Shown here piece after piece: positions 34,901-43,842 of a stretch of DNA of 64,000 nucleotides (position 1 is its first letter; every line of letters begins with the position of its first letter). The DNA is taken from NCBI GenBank assembly GCA_020809705.1, contig CP085825.1, positions 7,688,001 through 7,752,000 on the forward strand. The letters are read 5' to 3'. The stretch comes from Calonectria ilicicola (Eukaryota > Ascomycota > Sordariomycetes > Hypocreales > Nectriaceae). The translations under genes and the position numbers were made by a program. The notes beneath the pieces are model-generated. The model searched no databases, was not told the DNA's origin, and was given only the letters and a program-made list of their open reading frames with translations.

Positions 34901-35638
34901 GCTTGCCAGAGGCATTTTTGCTGTCGATTCTTTGGTTAAGATAAACTGATATGTCGTTGTTATTGTTTCCTTCAACCGTAATTGAAGGATAGTTGTCAGG
35001 AAAGTTAGCTCCAAAGTGTCTACCAGAGATGCAGACGTCCAATTTGATTCCATTTCGGTGAGCATATTTGGCGACATCTTCGAAATAATTAATTAGAAAC
35101 CCTGATTTGTTATCATCGCACTCATCAATGCCATCAATGAAAATGATGGTATGTGGCGGCGTGTACGTGGCATCAAACAATGTGTCAAAATAACTTTGAA
35201 GCTCTTTTTCAGACCATGGGTCTCTTTCTTCCGTTCTCATATCGTATTCCTCTGCAATTCTAGCCAAATCCTTCTTGCGGATTTGCAATATTTGATGTAA
35301 TAATGATCGGAAGAGGCCCTCAACAGTCTTTAGCAAGCCACCTCTTTTCTGATCGAAGAAGAACGTAGCGACATTAAATTCTTGTTTGTTCTTCCTATTG
35401 AGACTTTGACGATATAATTCTCCCATTATTGTGGATTTGCCTGACCCAGGCTTCCCCTGGATCCAAAGCAGTCCTTTGTCAGTCACGATATTTTGGCGTT
35501 TTTGCCACGCTTGGAACACTTTATTTTCGAAAATCCATTCGCAAGTGCCCTCAGCAGGTTTATTCATGGCCTGCCAGTCGTACATCCCCCGGAAATACAG
35601 CGATTGTAAAAAGGGCCGATCTGGCTTTAGGTTAGCTT
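31908..35638 (-). CDS. NACHT module with C-terminal degenerate protein kinase (probably continuous with the upstream patatin module)
   Basis: Exons complement(31908..32831, 32880..35638). If read alone the first ATG is at 35585, but the conserved frame continues upstream without ATG (DRPFLQSLYFRG), pointing to a spliced 5' part. The NACHT NTPase has Walker A IQGKPGSGKST and Walker B HTIIFIDGIDECDD. A Ser-rich linker follows. The last part looks like a protein kinase: FYVLK keeps the VAIK lysine, then QGDISPEKIFWF in place of HGDxKPEN, LSNFNIGR in place of DFG, SPEVHA in place of APE and ADIWSLACVWIEF for helix F. The glycine loop is unrecognisable and the DFG aspartate is Asn, so it is probably a pseudokinase. 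No ankyrin, TPR or WD repeats are present, which is unusual for a fungal NLR. Splicing to 35773 keeps frame (134-bp intron). Confidence 0.75.
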
Positions 35639-35752
35639 CTGGAAGAGACTGTCAAGGCCACTTGCGAAATACATTTTGCGATGTCCAGTAAGTGTTGCGT
35701 TTCATGTGTCATATCGATGTTCCCTATTCAATATTAGAAAAAAAGGCGTCTT

Positions 35753-36853
35753 TTAATTAGGAATATATGTACTTGGACGAGCTGAATTCGAGAGAGCTTG
35801 TGCACATTTTTCAACCAATTTACCGCTTTCCACATTCTTTAGGTAATACAGAGTCAAAGCCTTCATTTTCTCAGTCTCTGCGTATTCATCCATCTTTAGC
35901 TCGTCCATGCCCTGGGGTACGTTGAATCGGAAATAGCGACCTGTATTAGAAAGCTCTGTTCCTTCTTGACTCTGTGCAAATCGGTCAGCTGTCTCTTGTG
36001 AATCCGTCATCATCTTGATCGCTTTCTTGAGAAGTGGGCCCGCTCCACGAGGAACTTTCTGAATTTTATGTAGACCTGTCCCAATGCTTATCAAACACCC
36101 GACTTTCCTGTTCTGAAGCGTTTTTTCCTCTCTGGTTTCGTTCAAAGCTTCTTCAACAGGATTATTTCGTCTCATTCCCCCATCGACGAATACATCACCA
36201 GTTTGTAGCCTAACAGGTGAAAAGAAAACCGGAGCTGCCGCTGTCGCGCTAGCCGCTTCCCAAATCGTACATTGATAATTATGCACGGTTGGGTGGCTGC
36301 AATTATAGCTTCTCAATGCATCTGCATAAGAGGTGTGTTTCGATGTGACACACACTTTTCTGTACACAAGTTAGCCATGAAACAGACCAGTTAAAATATA
36401 TAGAATTATTACGCACACTTTGCAGGAAGGACCTGCATCGTTTACGACAAATAATTGGTCTTGATAGATCTCTTTTTGATGAAGAACCTCGTAGACACAC
36501 TTTTGTAGTAGTTTTATATCATAGAAGGGCTTACGGAGAATGGCCATAAATGCTTTCCCCATAATTCCAAATGGAGGGGGTGTGCCAAATACGCTTTTAC
36601 CAAGAGTTTCGTATTGCTCGATAGCCTCTTCTATAGACATTTCGAGACGCCCAAGCATAATAGCGATTAGGCCACCTGTGGATGTGCCGACAATGAGATC
36701 AAAAACGTCGCAAGGCCTGGGAGGTTGGTCGAGTCTCTCGATTGATTGAAGGGTTCGCAAAATACGTTGAAGAATGAGGAGACTAGTGTAGCCCTTCATT
36801 CCACCCCCATCTAAACTCAGTATTCGAAGATCACTGCTTTGAGATTCGGCCAT
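35753..36853 (-). CDS. Patatin-like phospholipase module (probable N-terminus of the patatin-NACHT-pseudokinase protein)
   Basis: Exons complement(35753 or 35773..36359, 36417..36853). The start is the ATG at 36853 (MAESQSSDLRILSLDGGG). The patatin fold is complete: oxyanion loop DGGGMKG (residues 15-21), nucleophile motif GTSTGG with Ser58, and VFVDGGMRRNNP with Asp205. The Ser-Asp dyad is therefore intact, and the module should hydrolyse acyl esters of membrane lipids. The intron join gives SCKVKVCVTSKH, matching the family. If unspliced the frame stops at 35753, only 115 bp from the start of the NACHT frame at 35638. A GTACAT donor at 35772 joins in frame to the NACHT exon, giving one protein of about 1,568 residues. 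Patatin is a known N-terminal effector domain of fungal NLRs. A separate short patatin gene is the alternative. Confidence 0.75.
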
Positions 36854-37403
36854 TTTATATGTCGTTACCAAGGAATAAGGTTTCTCGTTTTCGAATAGAT
36901 CAATATCAGTGATTTTTGCCACGAAACCTCAGAACCCCGCATGAAAGATTCATGTACTGTGATAAAAATAACGCCGGCGTGACCATTTCCACACCCGCTT
37001 AACCCAGAATGTACAATTCGACTCTCTTGCATATGCATTTTTATTTGATTGGCACGTACCCAAGCTCGGCTGCGTGGCTATCTACCAAGGAATCCGGCCA
37101 GTGGTTGCAGTTAAGCGGTGTGAGCTGGCAGAATATTATACTAATGGGAGCCGGCCGTCCCACCTTGAACTGTGGAAAAACCCAGATCTCGCTCTTGACC
37201 AAAGTCTTAGTTGTTCATGGAACGGTAAGAAATGAGACAAAATACAAAGTTTAACAAGTTTAGATAATCTCACGGCAAAAATAATACTCAATATTCGAAA
37301 GCTAACGAGACGCAAACGGTCGTGTTTTGTATTGTCCTAGCTAGCATGGTATGTCCCGTTATATGTCCGTCCAGAATGAGCTCTCATTAAAAGCACCCTG
37401 AGA
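36854..37403. other. Intergenic region
   Basis: Promoter of the patatin-NACHT gene and 3' region of the HAD hydrolase. No convincing gene. Confidence 0.4.
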
Positions 37404-38093
37404 TTAAAGATAGTCATGTAAAACTCCATCCAAACTCTTAGCTTCTTTTAATGCAACTGCCTCCCCTAACTTGGCTAAACCAACCTTGTTATGCCAAACA
37501 ACTCTCATACCAACCTCGGTCGCGCCCTGCACATCACCTGCACTCCCAGCAACGAATAGCACATCCTGGGGCTCGACGCTCATTGCCGTAAAGATGGCTC
37601 CGTATGCAGCCTTGACAGGCTTATAAAATCCACTCTCTTCAGCCGTGATAACAGCATCAAACTTGAAGATCCTTTCTGCACTTCCAGCACTTGTTGACTT
37701 TTCAACCCCTTGGGCAGCAAGGTGTCCCAAATATTTGGAGCAGTTTGTTACCACACCAAGCGTATATCCATTTTTTCTCAGCTGTTGTAGTACCCTTCCA
37801 GTCTCAGGCCACGCCGGTAAATCTTTCCAGCCGCGTAGCAAAGCTTCTGGGGCGGACGGTGGTAGGCCGACATCTTTTGCCGATTGGCGAACAAGATCCT
37901 CATATGGAACATACGCGCCAGCGCCAAATGTAAGTTTCAGATAGCGTGCACGCCAGACTCTGCCTTCAGCTGAGCTCTTCGATGGTGTAGATGCATCCCA
38001 GAGGCTCCAAGAGTCTATAAGTGCAGTGAGGAGATCGAAGATGATGGCTTTGGGTCGCCAATTTGGGTCGATGATACCCAAGTCAGCGAGCAT
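37404..38093 (-). CDS. HAD-superfamily hydrolase (2-haloacid dehalogenase-like)
   Basis: Single-exon gene of 229 residues, typical for the small HAD enzymes of the haloacid dehalogenase type. Motif I is AIIFDLLTALID with the nucleophilic aspartate; motif II is VVTNCS; the conserved lysine is in ESGFYKP; motif III is FVAGSAGDVQGA. The cap is helical and sits between motifs I and II. The usual DxDGT is changed to DLLT, so the second Asp seen in phosphatases is absent, as in dehalogenases, where this position is not Asp. The reaction is either removal of halide from a 2-haloacid or hydrolysis of another small substrate; the natural substrate cannot be inferred. Soluble protein with no signal peptide. 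Confidence 0.82.
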   Translation of the reverse strand: MLADLGIIDPNWRPKAIIFDLLTALIDSWSLWDASTPSKSSAEGRVWRARYLKLTFGAGAYVPYEDLVRQSAKDVGLPPSAPEALLRGWKDLPAWPETGRVLQQLRKNGYTLGVVTNCSKYLGHLAAQGVEKSTSAGSAERIFKFDAVITAEESGFYKPVKAAYGAIFTAMSVEPQDVLFVAGSAGDVQGATEVGMRVVWHNKVGLAKLGEAVALKEAKSLDGVLHDYL

Positions 38094-38706
38094 GATGGCA
38101 GCAATTTATCTGGTGAATTTCGGAGAAAAGAAAAATAAGATTGCGATGAACATGAGAGGTGCGAATATAGATTCGAATGTTAGATAAAAGTGCTTTATAC
38201 AGAAATTGATACGCCAAACCCAGCAGATCGGACACCGCATCCTTGCACTACGCTTGGTGAATTGGGTCTAATGAAGTCACATGTTGCCCCTCAAATGTGG
38301 ATTTTGGTCAGCGAGACGTTCTCGCGCACCGAATTAGGCATGGTCATCGAGAATGGAATTTACTGGTAAGCAGGCATCGGTGCTCGAAATGTGGGGTAAA
38401 GCGTCAGTTGGCCAGAAAACTGGGTTTTAAGACTGGGATGAAGCATTCCCAAGTCAGCGAGTGGCTCTATTTATTTTGGTATTCATTCATAATCATATAA
38501 CAACCGATTCCAAAGTATTGTTAGTTCTCGCTATGCCTTTCACTGTTGGGTTCGTTGCAGTAAGTCGGCGAGAGATGGGCGGCCCTTGATGGCTCATAGG
38601 CATGTTGGTCATCCAGACATAATAAATTATTTTCAATCATCAAGAGTAGTTCATTAACAAGTCTAAGGTATACTAAATTGACAAAGATACAAAATGATAC
38701 TATATA
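38094..38706. other. Intergenic region
   Basis: Promoter of the HAD hydrolase and 3' region of the methyltransferase (both -). Nothing else seen. Confidence 0.4.
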
Positions 38707-39638
38707 CTAACAAAACAATTGGAGGGTGGGTTTCTGCCCTCGAGCGAAAAACAACTGCTGCTCGCCGCCAATTTCCTCTGGCATCTTAGACTTTTCAGAT
38801 GTCCACCTCCATGCCCAACCTTCAAGTCCAGCTTCTGCAAACGCTGTCTTAACTTCATTTTCCTTGAACCCTAACCGAGAAATGGTGTTCCCTGACATTT
38901 TACGTGCATTCTGTTCCATCACGTGCTCTGCAATAACACATCCGCTTTCGGACGGCGAAACCCAGTCAACAATGACGAGGACCCCGCCTTCATTCAATCT
39001 CTCGGATAGCTTCTGTACCATGGCTGTATAGTCTTCGACATGATGGAGGGCCATGCACATGGTGATGATGTCGAAGCCATAGAACTCGGGGGAATCGAGC
39101 TCAGGTGAGGGAGTTGCCTCGGGGTTGAGGAGGTCTCCTTGGACTGCAAGCTTTGTTTCTGGAGAGAAACCTTGCTCCTGTGCCTTCTTGTTGTAAAGTT
39201 CAACCATGCCAGAGGAAATGTCGATGCCGCGAACAACATCGACAAATGGAGCCAAAGCCTTGGAACGTCAGGACATAGAATGCGACAGGCTTAGGATAAG
39301 TCTTACACGAGAGGCTAAACCATTCCCGCAGGCATAATCGAGCATTCTTATAGGCCTGGGGGCCTGTTCCGGCGATGAGGTCTGGATTCCGACCCATGCG
39401 ATATTTTCTAGAAGCTCTTTGACAATTTGGTTTGCAAGTGCAGCAATCCAAGGGATGGAAAAAGCATCGGCAGTGGTTTGGCTACGGCGTGTTAGTTGAC
39501 AATGGCCATGCCTCGTATTCTCTAATCTCAGTACTTGAAGTGCGTCTTGTTCATTTCCCCCAAAGATCTCGGCGTTTGAACGACATGGTGATGATGGTGG
39601 TGGTGGTGGTGATGGTGGTGATGTGGGTGTGGAGCCAT
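38707..39638 (-). CDS. Class I SAM-dependent methyltransferase with N-terminal polyhistidine tract
   Basis: Three exons: complement(38707..39258, 39307..39481, 39535..39638), 276 residues. SAM-binding motif I is RMLDYACGNGLASRALAP, formed across the second intron; motif II is VVRGIDIS; the post-motif block is FDIITMCMALHHV, and LNEGGVLVIVDW is motif IV-like. The region SLGEMNKTHFN at the N-terminus is common in small fungal methyltransferases. The protein begins MAPHP followed by 13 consecutive histidines coded by mixed CAC/CAT codons. The substrate is unknown; the family includes enzymes of secondary metabolism and ubiquinone-like methylations. The start is well defined by the His tract and the MNKTHF block following it. 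Confidence 0.82.
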
Positions 39639-40164
39639 GGCGATTCTTAGTGTGACACTAGCTGGACGTTGAAACGGGATCGTTTACGGAGGTGGTGAAT
39701 GGCAAAATCGGCGACAGTCGCGTAGAAGCAGGCAAAAAATGAAATTTTCTCACGAAAAAGATGTTCAAGGCAGCTTTAATATAGTTAAACGCATAAAAAG
39801 CCCATCGGAAGGCATCCGGCCTTGATTTGGGCTCCGACCTCAGTCTGCTGCGCGCGCTGGGTGGCCATCAGGGTTCACCAGACCAGCGCCAACACACATG
39901 ACTTTTTTTTTCGAGGACCTTGATCGCCCAATTAAAAAAAGTAATTATCTATCCATTGGGCCGTCGGTCTGCTATTTCTTTTCTTTTTCTTTTTATTCCC
40001 GATAATTATCGTCCTTGCTTATGTAACGACCTTGGTGCATCACAGACGGTCTCAACTAACGTCTTGCTTATTGCCAGCATTCAGTTGTAGAAGAGAGGGC
40101 TACATGACTGTCCCCAATTGAACCCAAGTCCCGATAATAAAGTTACTTTACAGGGAAACATTAG
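39639..40164. other. Intergenic region
   Basis: Upstream of the methyltransferase. A pyrimidine-rich tract (TTTTCTTTTTC type) lies at about 39,973-39,997. No gene seen. Confidence 0.4.
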
Positions 40165-40660
40165 TCCTGCTTGTGAAGAGCTCGGCTCGCAATGGAACCA
40201 TGCGTAGAGTTGAGCGCCTTCTCGTATTGGACTATGGTCTCGTTGATAGTGTGGGCAGATACGTTGCTACGTAGCTACTCGAGTGTAGTGACACTAGGGA
40301 GCGATGTGAGTTCGCGGCTAAGGGACACCGACGTCGTCATGTTATTATATCCTTCTGCAAGCGGTGTCGAGATTGGGTCTCGGGGGTCATTAATACCACT
40401 TTGGGCAATAACACCAACAATGGGGCCGGATTGTTGACAGTGTGATAGACGGCGGCACTACCAGCGGATTGGCCAATTGTGGTGATGCGGTCAGGGTCGC
40501 CACCAAAGTCGGTAATGTTCTCGTACACCCACCTAAGCGCGGCAAGTTGGTCGAGGATGCCGTAATTTCCTGCCGTGACATTTCCCGACCCTTCCCACAG
40601 CTCCGGGAGCGCGAGCTAGCCATAAGGACCGGTATCTTCTCCATCACAAATTGGCACACT
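40165..40660 (-). pseudogene. Relic of a type-B carboxylesterase
   Basis: On the minus strand the DNA encodes [18 protein letters not shown], then [19 protein letters not shown], the hallmark of type-B carboxylesterases/lipases with the nucleophilic Ser in GQSAG. Downstream the match continues in another frame ([13 protein letters not shown]), so there is a frameshift near 40,420. In-frame TAG codons occur upstream (40616-40618) and downstream (40275-40277). Only about 120 of the usual 500-550 residues remain, and no start or C-terminal domain is found nearby. It is therefore a decayed gene fragment rather than a working gene. Confidence 0.8.
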
Positions 40661-41511
40661 TAGCAACTTCTGCTCATATTAATCCAGCCTTGCCACTATT
40701 TTTAGGATTCTCTTTTCAGATGATTTTTGAAGGGACTTTCCAAGTAATAATTTGATTGTTCTTTTTGTGCCTTTGTGGTGGGTGTTATTTTTTTTTGCGC
40801 AGTAGTTACAAATCTTCAATGGCCCAGCTGTTCCCTCGAGTCTGCCATGTACTGTTCTCGTCGCGTGACTAATTATGCGCCTACCCAATTAAAATCAATT
40901 TAATTTATTGCAAATTGAACATAATTATAATTTATCATTGTTCCTTAGGTCCCCTGAGCAACATGAGAACAACGTTGTGGTGTACAGTGTGGCATTGCTT
41001 GGTGCGACTGCTTTGACAAGCCTTTGTTATTCACTTTGTGAACGGGCTGATGTTGTTGCTAAAAATGATAGTTTAGGTAAAGGACCACAATTTTAGCGCG
41101 GTGGATACCAGAAGCAACACGGACATTAAATTGAAAAACGTCCGTTACGATTTTTGCAAGGAATCGTGCATCAACTGTTCCTCAGAACACCATGAATTCC
41201 ATGGAACGTTACTCAAAATACTTTTCATTTCCCACACCTTTCTTCGTTTTGAGATAAGCAACAAATGGCATCCACTCACCGACATAACCACCAGAGAAGC
41301 CATCTGACTGTTCTACATCACATTTGATTTTAGCTTTGATTGTGTGTCTGTTCCAACTCCCACACTGAATAACACACCAAGTTCTAAGCCCTTGATGGTA
41401 AAGAATATATATATATATATGTCGATATAGAGGCCCCTAATCCTCTTTCTTCAATACATTACAACATAATCTCCCACAAAAATACCACTTACCTTACCTA
41501 AAGAAAACAAG
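40661..41511. other. Intergenic region
   Basis: AT-rich and lacking coding signs. The right end holds the promoter of the 59-residue gene. Confidence 0.4.
41402..41420 (+). promoter_or_regulatory. TATA-like AT repeat upstream of the Cys-rich small gene
   Basis: A run of alternating A and T about 95-110 bp before the ATG at 41512, followed by a CT/CA-rich leader (CTTTCTTCAATACATTACAAC), the usual core-promoter arrangement of fungal genes. Confidence 0.4.
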
Positions 41512-41691
41512 ATGTGTGTCTACATTCAGGAAGCGCTGCGGTGCCCGGATTGTGATCTCGACTTAGATCATGGGTATCCATATATTTCAAAATATTGCGA
41601 AAGTGTCAAAATGGGTAGGCCTTGTGAGGGGGAGGAACTGAAACTACAGCACCAGGAGACAACCTGCAATCAGTGCTTGGCAAGTGCCTAG
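41512..41691 (+). CDS. Small Cys-rich protein (59 residues)
   Basis: ATG at 41512 to TAG at 41689-41691, uninterrupted. The protein begins MCVYIQEALRCPDC and ends ETTCNQCLASA, with six or seven cysteines in CPDC and CNQC pairs and two between them, suggesting a zinc-binding knuckle. Start MC.YI followed by CxxC matches a class of small intracellular ascomycete proteins of unknown function. It has no signal peptide. A TATA-like tract and a pyrimidine-rich leader precede the ATG, and the context AACAAGATG is acceptable. No function can be assigned. Confidence 0.6.
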   Translation: MCVYIQEALRCPDCDLDLDHGYPYISKYCESVKMGRPCEGEELKLQHQETTCNQCLASA

Positions 41692-42600
41692 AGCCATAAG
41701 CAACCGCGACAACAGTGCACTTAGTCTTCATTTTGTATTTTATTCTCAGCGAAAAGACTTTTTTTTCTTTTTCTTGCCAAAATCTCAATCATTTCCGTTA
41801 TCTCGATTCCGAAATATAAATACGTGACATGTCATCTTTGAATTGGCGGCCACTGGATGAAAACAGCAAGACCGGTATAAATGCAGTCATCTCCTTGATG
41901 TTTTACATCCTGGACGTGGCATTTCACTGTCATGATAAGCTCCAAACCCCTTTGAAATTATAAAAAAAAAGTTTGTCGGTGCGATTGGCCTTGTTAGATG
42001 ATCTGCCACTGCAATTGCGACAATGATCGGCAACTTTTTGCCGTCTGGCCCCCACACAAATGCGCAGCCACATGGTAGTCAGAAAAAATGTCCGATCGAA
42101 CACGAGTCTCATACGCCCAAATGGCATAGCTTACTGGCAGACTGAATAAATGAGCAGTATCCATGCACTACAAATAGCTACCTGTGCTCTTTTATTCATG
42201 TCACCCTTCTTTGGTCAGCTATTTTTGCTGACCACCTCACGGCAGCCTAATCCTTCTGCATCCAACCCTCACGTGGCACTGCAGACGATCACTCGCACAA
42301 TGTCACCATTTAGGGCCTTAATTTGTAAGGCCTACTATTCAGCCGTAATCTGACCTGCTATTCTTGTGTGTCTTGGTTGAGCAATAAGAAGCCTAATTAC
42401 ATGTTATCCTCGATCGAAATTGCATCAAGCATTGTGAGTTGGCATTTTCCTCGTGGAATGACGTATGATGGACATGGAATTCGCGATGGGTGTCGCCACA
42501 TTGCTAAACGAATATAAATTATTCTAGACTACTATTCCCATAATTCTTGATCTTTTCCCCCGTTTTCGCATCTCATTGAGCTTCTGTCACTAAATTCACG
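41692..42600. other. Intergenic region
   Basis: No convincing gene. A TATAAATT motif near 42,513, about 85 bp before the next ATG, is a likely core promoter of the gene at 42601. Confidence 0.4.
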
Positions 42601-43317
42601 ATGGGCAACTCAAACTCAAGTACAGTCCTCGTACCCCAGATATCTGTGGCGACTACTACAAAGGGTTTACCCACAAGCATCAAAATTTCGTATCAAAAAC
42701 AGACTACGAAAATCACATGTCTACTCAACGAGCCCAACTCTCGGCCTTTGTTCGCTGCAACCCTACCCTCGGGCTTTTGGGGATCAGTGATTATCCATGA
42801 TGGTACCAGCGATGAGGATCCGGCTTTGGCTACAATTAGAGATGAAGGGAGTCGGGGTGACACTTTTGCTATCGCCCTTCCTCCTTCACCGAGCGATGAG
42901 CCACCTGTCGGACACGAGCTGGTGAAATGGGAAGCCATCTCCAAAAAAGAGCGATATTGGTTTGGAATGCAGGTCGGCCAAGGCGCTACCCGGCAGTTGG
43001 AGAGATTTGAGTGGCGACGCTCGCATGGGTCAGAGGTTAAAAGCCTTGGCGCTTCCAAGTGGGGATGGAAGCTTGTTCGAGTGACGTTGGATCAAAGTGG
43101 TTCGGGACAAGATGCACTTAACACGGACGGCAAGGCTAGCGATGGAAACGAGATTGTTGCCGTTTGGACAGATGCCGGTGGCTTCACGTCATCCGGAGTT
43201 GGAGAACTTCACTTTCGAGGAAGTGGAGCAACAGGCGAATTTGGACATGCTTGGGCGATTATGGTGTTGTCCAGTTGCTTTGTGATATGGCTGACAAGGT
43301 GCAGGGCTGCCACCTGA
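42601..43317 (+). CDS. Conserved-looking fungal protein of unknown function
   Basis: Single-exon gene of 238 residues. A compact, probably beta-rich region (residues 25-175) has regularly spaced aromatic residues: LFAATLPSGFWGSVIIHDG, RYWFGMQV, LERFEWRRSHGSEV and GWKLVRV. The pattern of an ...RFEWR(S)SHG...GWKLVR... core resembles fungal proteins loosely related to tubby/LURP-one-like folds, but I cannot name a family with confidence. The C-terminus is moderately hydrophobic (AWAIMVLSSCFVIWL) and may be a buried helix or a tail anchor. The gene lies about 0.5 kb upstream of the ferric reductase on the same strand. No function assigned. Confidence 0.6.
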   Translation: MGNSNSSTVLVPQISVATTTKGLPTSIKISYQKQTTKITCLLNEPNSRPLFAATLPSGFWGSVIIHDGTSDEDPALATIRDEGSRGDTFAIALPPSPSDEPPVGHELVKWEAISKKERYWFGMQVGQGATRQLERFEWRRSHGSEVKSLGASKWGWKLVRVTLDQSGSGQDALNTDGKASDGNEIVAVWTDAGGFTSSGVGELHFRGSGATGEFGHAWAIMVLSSCFVIWLTRCRAAT

Positions 43318-43842
43318 TCTTTCGGTCATCACTGATAGCCTTACTAAAGTCCAGATACCCAATAATAATTTCGGATTTGCCGTGAATGCTGAAAAAGTTG
43401 TGCTTGACGCCTTTTGCGCACGCAATGGACGCAGCTTCCATGGTCCAGACCCCAGTGGCTTGCGCTAAACCTGTTGCGAAACACGGCGTGGAAATTTTTG
43501 AACAAGCTCCCCACGCCACTGCTGGCAAGGCCCCTACCGTCAGGTAATTAGCTCGGTAATGATTGGCCTAAGCCCCAGGATGCTTCAAGAAAACCTTCTC
43601 AATCCCGCTCCCTTGGCCCATGTTCCAGATAGTCATTGGCCATGGCCCTGACAACCATTTTGGGAAACCAGCTCAATTGCTCTCTCCCTTATCCCAGCTT
43701 GAAACGCCACTTACCTCGTCGTCTAGTGTGATTGAGAAAGATCAAACCGTACTTCTTGGTACCATGGCGCCGTATTTGAGATGCGGTGCAAGATCATCGT
43801 CCTTGCATTGCACGCTGTCGATCAGCGCGTATCTTGTCCGCC
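43318..43842. promoter_or_regulatory. Upstream region of the ferric reductase
   Basis: About 525 bp. It contains inverted CCAAT boxes (ATTGG at about 43,562 and 43,634), the class of element used by the Hap complex in fungal iron regulation. No clear SreA-type ATCWGATAA site was seen. Confidence 0.35.

Noticed and set aside
35639..35772. Two-intron solution (52-bp and 37-bp introns) between patatin and NACHT modules
   Set aside because: It also keeps frame but needs a 37-bp intron; the single 134-bp intron is simpler. The choice does not affect the fusion hypothesis.
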